From Thermoprotei archaeon (GTDB taxonomy: Archaea; Thermoproteota; Thermoprotei; Thermofilales; Thermofilaceae), in NCBI GenBank assembly GCA_003649495.1, contig QMRZ01000093.1:1-6311 (forward strand): 6,311 nt of DNA, written 5' to 3'. The translations under genes were made by a program, and so were the position numbers. A model generated the notes under the pieces. The model was not told the DNA's origin. It did not search any database and saw nothing but the letters and a program-made list of their open reading frames with translations. Positions 6,194 to 6,311 of this stretch are shown one piece after another (position 1 is the stretch's first letter; the number at the start of each line of letters is the position of its first letter).

Positions 6194-6311
6194 TCACCTC
6201 TTAGCGTGTAGCCAGCATGCTACTTGGTGGCCCTCGCCCAAGTCAATCATTGGCGGCTCCTCCCTCCTACATACATCCATCGCGTACGGGCACCTCGGGT
6301 GGAAACGACAG
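6194..6311 (-). CDS. Oligopeptide/dipeptide-type ABC transporter ATP-binding protein (C-terminal end only)
   Basis: The last 38 complete codons of a gene entering from the right edge. They read CRFHPRCPYAMDVC, then EEPP, and finish with HQVACWLHAKR. This is the C-terminal oligopeptide-transporter extension found in OppD, OppF, DppD and DppF ATPases after the nucleotide-binding domain. Four cysteines are visible in the C-x(5)-C-x(6)-C-x(17)-C arrangement; in a crystal structure of a thermophile DppD the equivalent cysteines hold an iron-sulphur cluster, so the same is possible here. The Walker and signature motifs are outside the window. The protein would energise an inner-membrane importer for peptides or, as often in archaea, oligosaccharides. 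The stop at 6194-6196 lies 46 bases before the beta-propeller gene on the same strand. OppD-like and OppF-like types cannot be told apart from this fragment. Confidence 0.88.
   Translation of the reverse strand, partial: CRFHPRCPYAMDVCRREEPPMIDLGEGHQVACWLHAKR

Overview
The window looks like a piece of a hyperthermophilic archaeal chromosome, most likely from the Thermoproteota/TACK side. The signs are A/T-rich TATA-like boxes at the right distance for leaderless or nearly leaderless starts, frequent TTG/GTG starts, arginine coded mostly by AGG/AGA, 4-8 base start/stop overlaps with GA-rich Shine-Dalgarno sequences, and an exported protein with several N-x-S/T sequons. The species cannot be named from the sequence alone.

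Layout. The left arm (1-2454, + strand) carries the 3' part of a BadF/BadG-type sugar kinase-like ATPase, then a nitrilase-superfamily amidase whose stop overlaps the start of a Gfo/Idh/MocA dehydrogenase. This arm converges, with a 19-base gap, on a small unrecognised protein (2474-2956, - strand) made of two similar halves. Then comes a three-gene - strand operon, read from right to left: two related TIM-barrel sugar isomerase/epimerase-type proteins joined by an ATGA overlap, then a much shortened amidohydrolase joined by a TTGA overlap. The operon has a strong TATA box at 5188-5197. At the right end, also on the - strand, are the last residues of an Opp/Dpp-type ABC transporter ATPase and a membrane-anchored beta-propeller protein. 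No stretch over 300 bases lacks a gene; the longest gap is 5164-5301. No tRNA, rRNA, CRISPR array or insertion sequence was seen.

How the genes may work together. An Opp/Dpp importer (in archaea these often carry oligosaccharides as well as peptides), a sugar kinase-like ATPase, a sugar dehydrogenase family member, two sugar isomerase-type TIM barrels, a C-N hydrolase and an amidohydrolase relic suggest a carbohydrate catabolic locus, perhaps for an amidated or amino sugar or a polyol. The substrate is not shown by the sequence, so this is inference from gene content. The most striking observations are the amidohydrolase, which seems to have lost its whole central catalytic region while staying in frame, and the internally duplicated small protein at 2474-2956.
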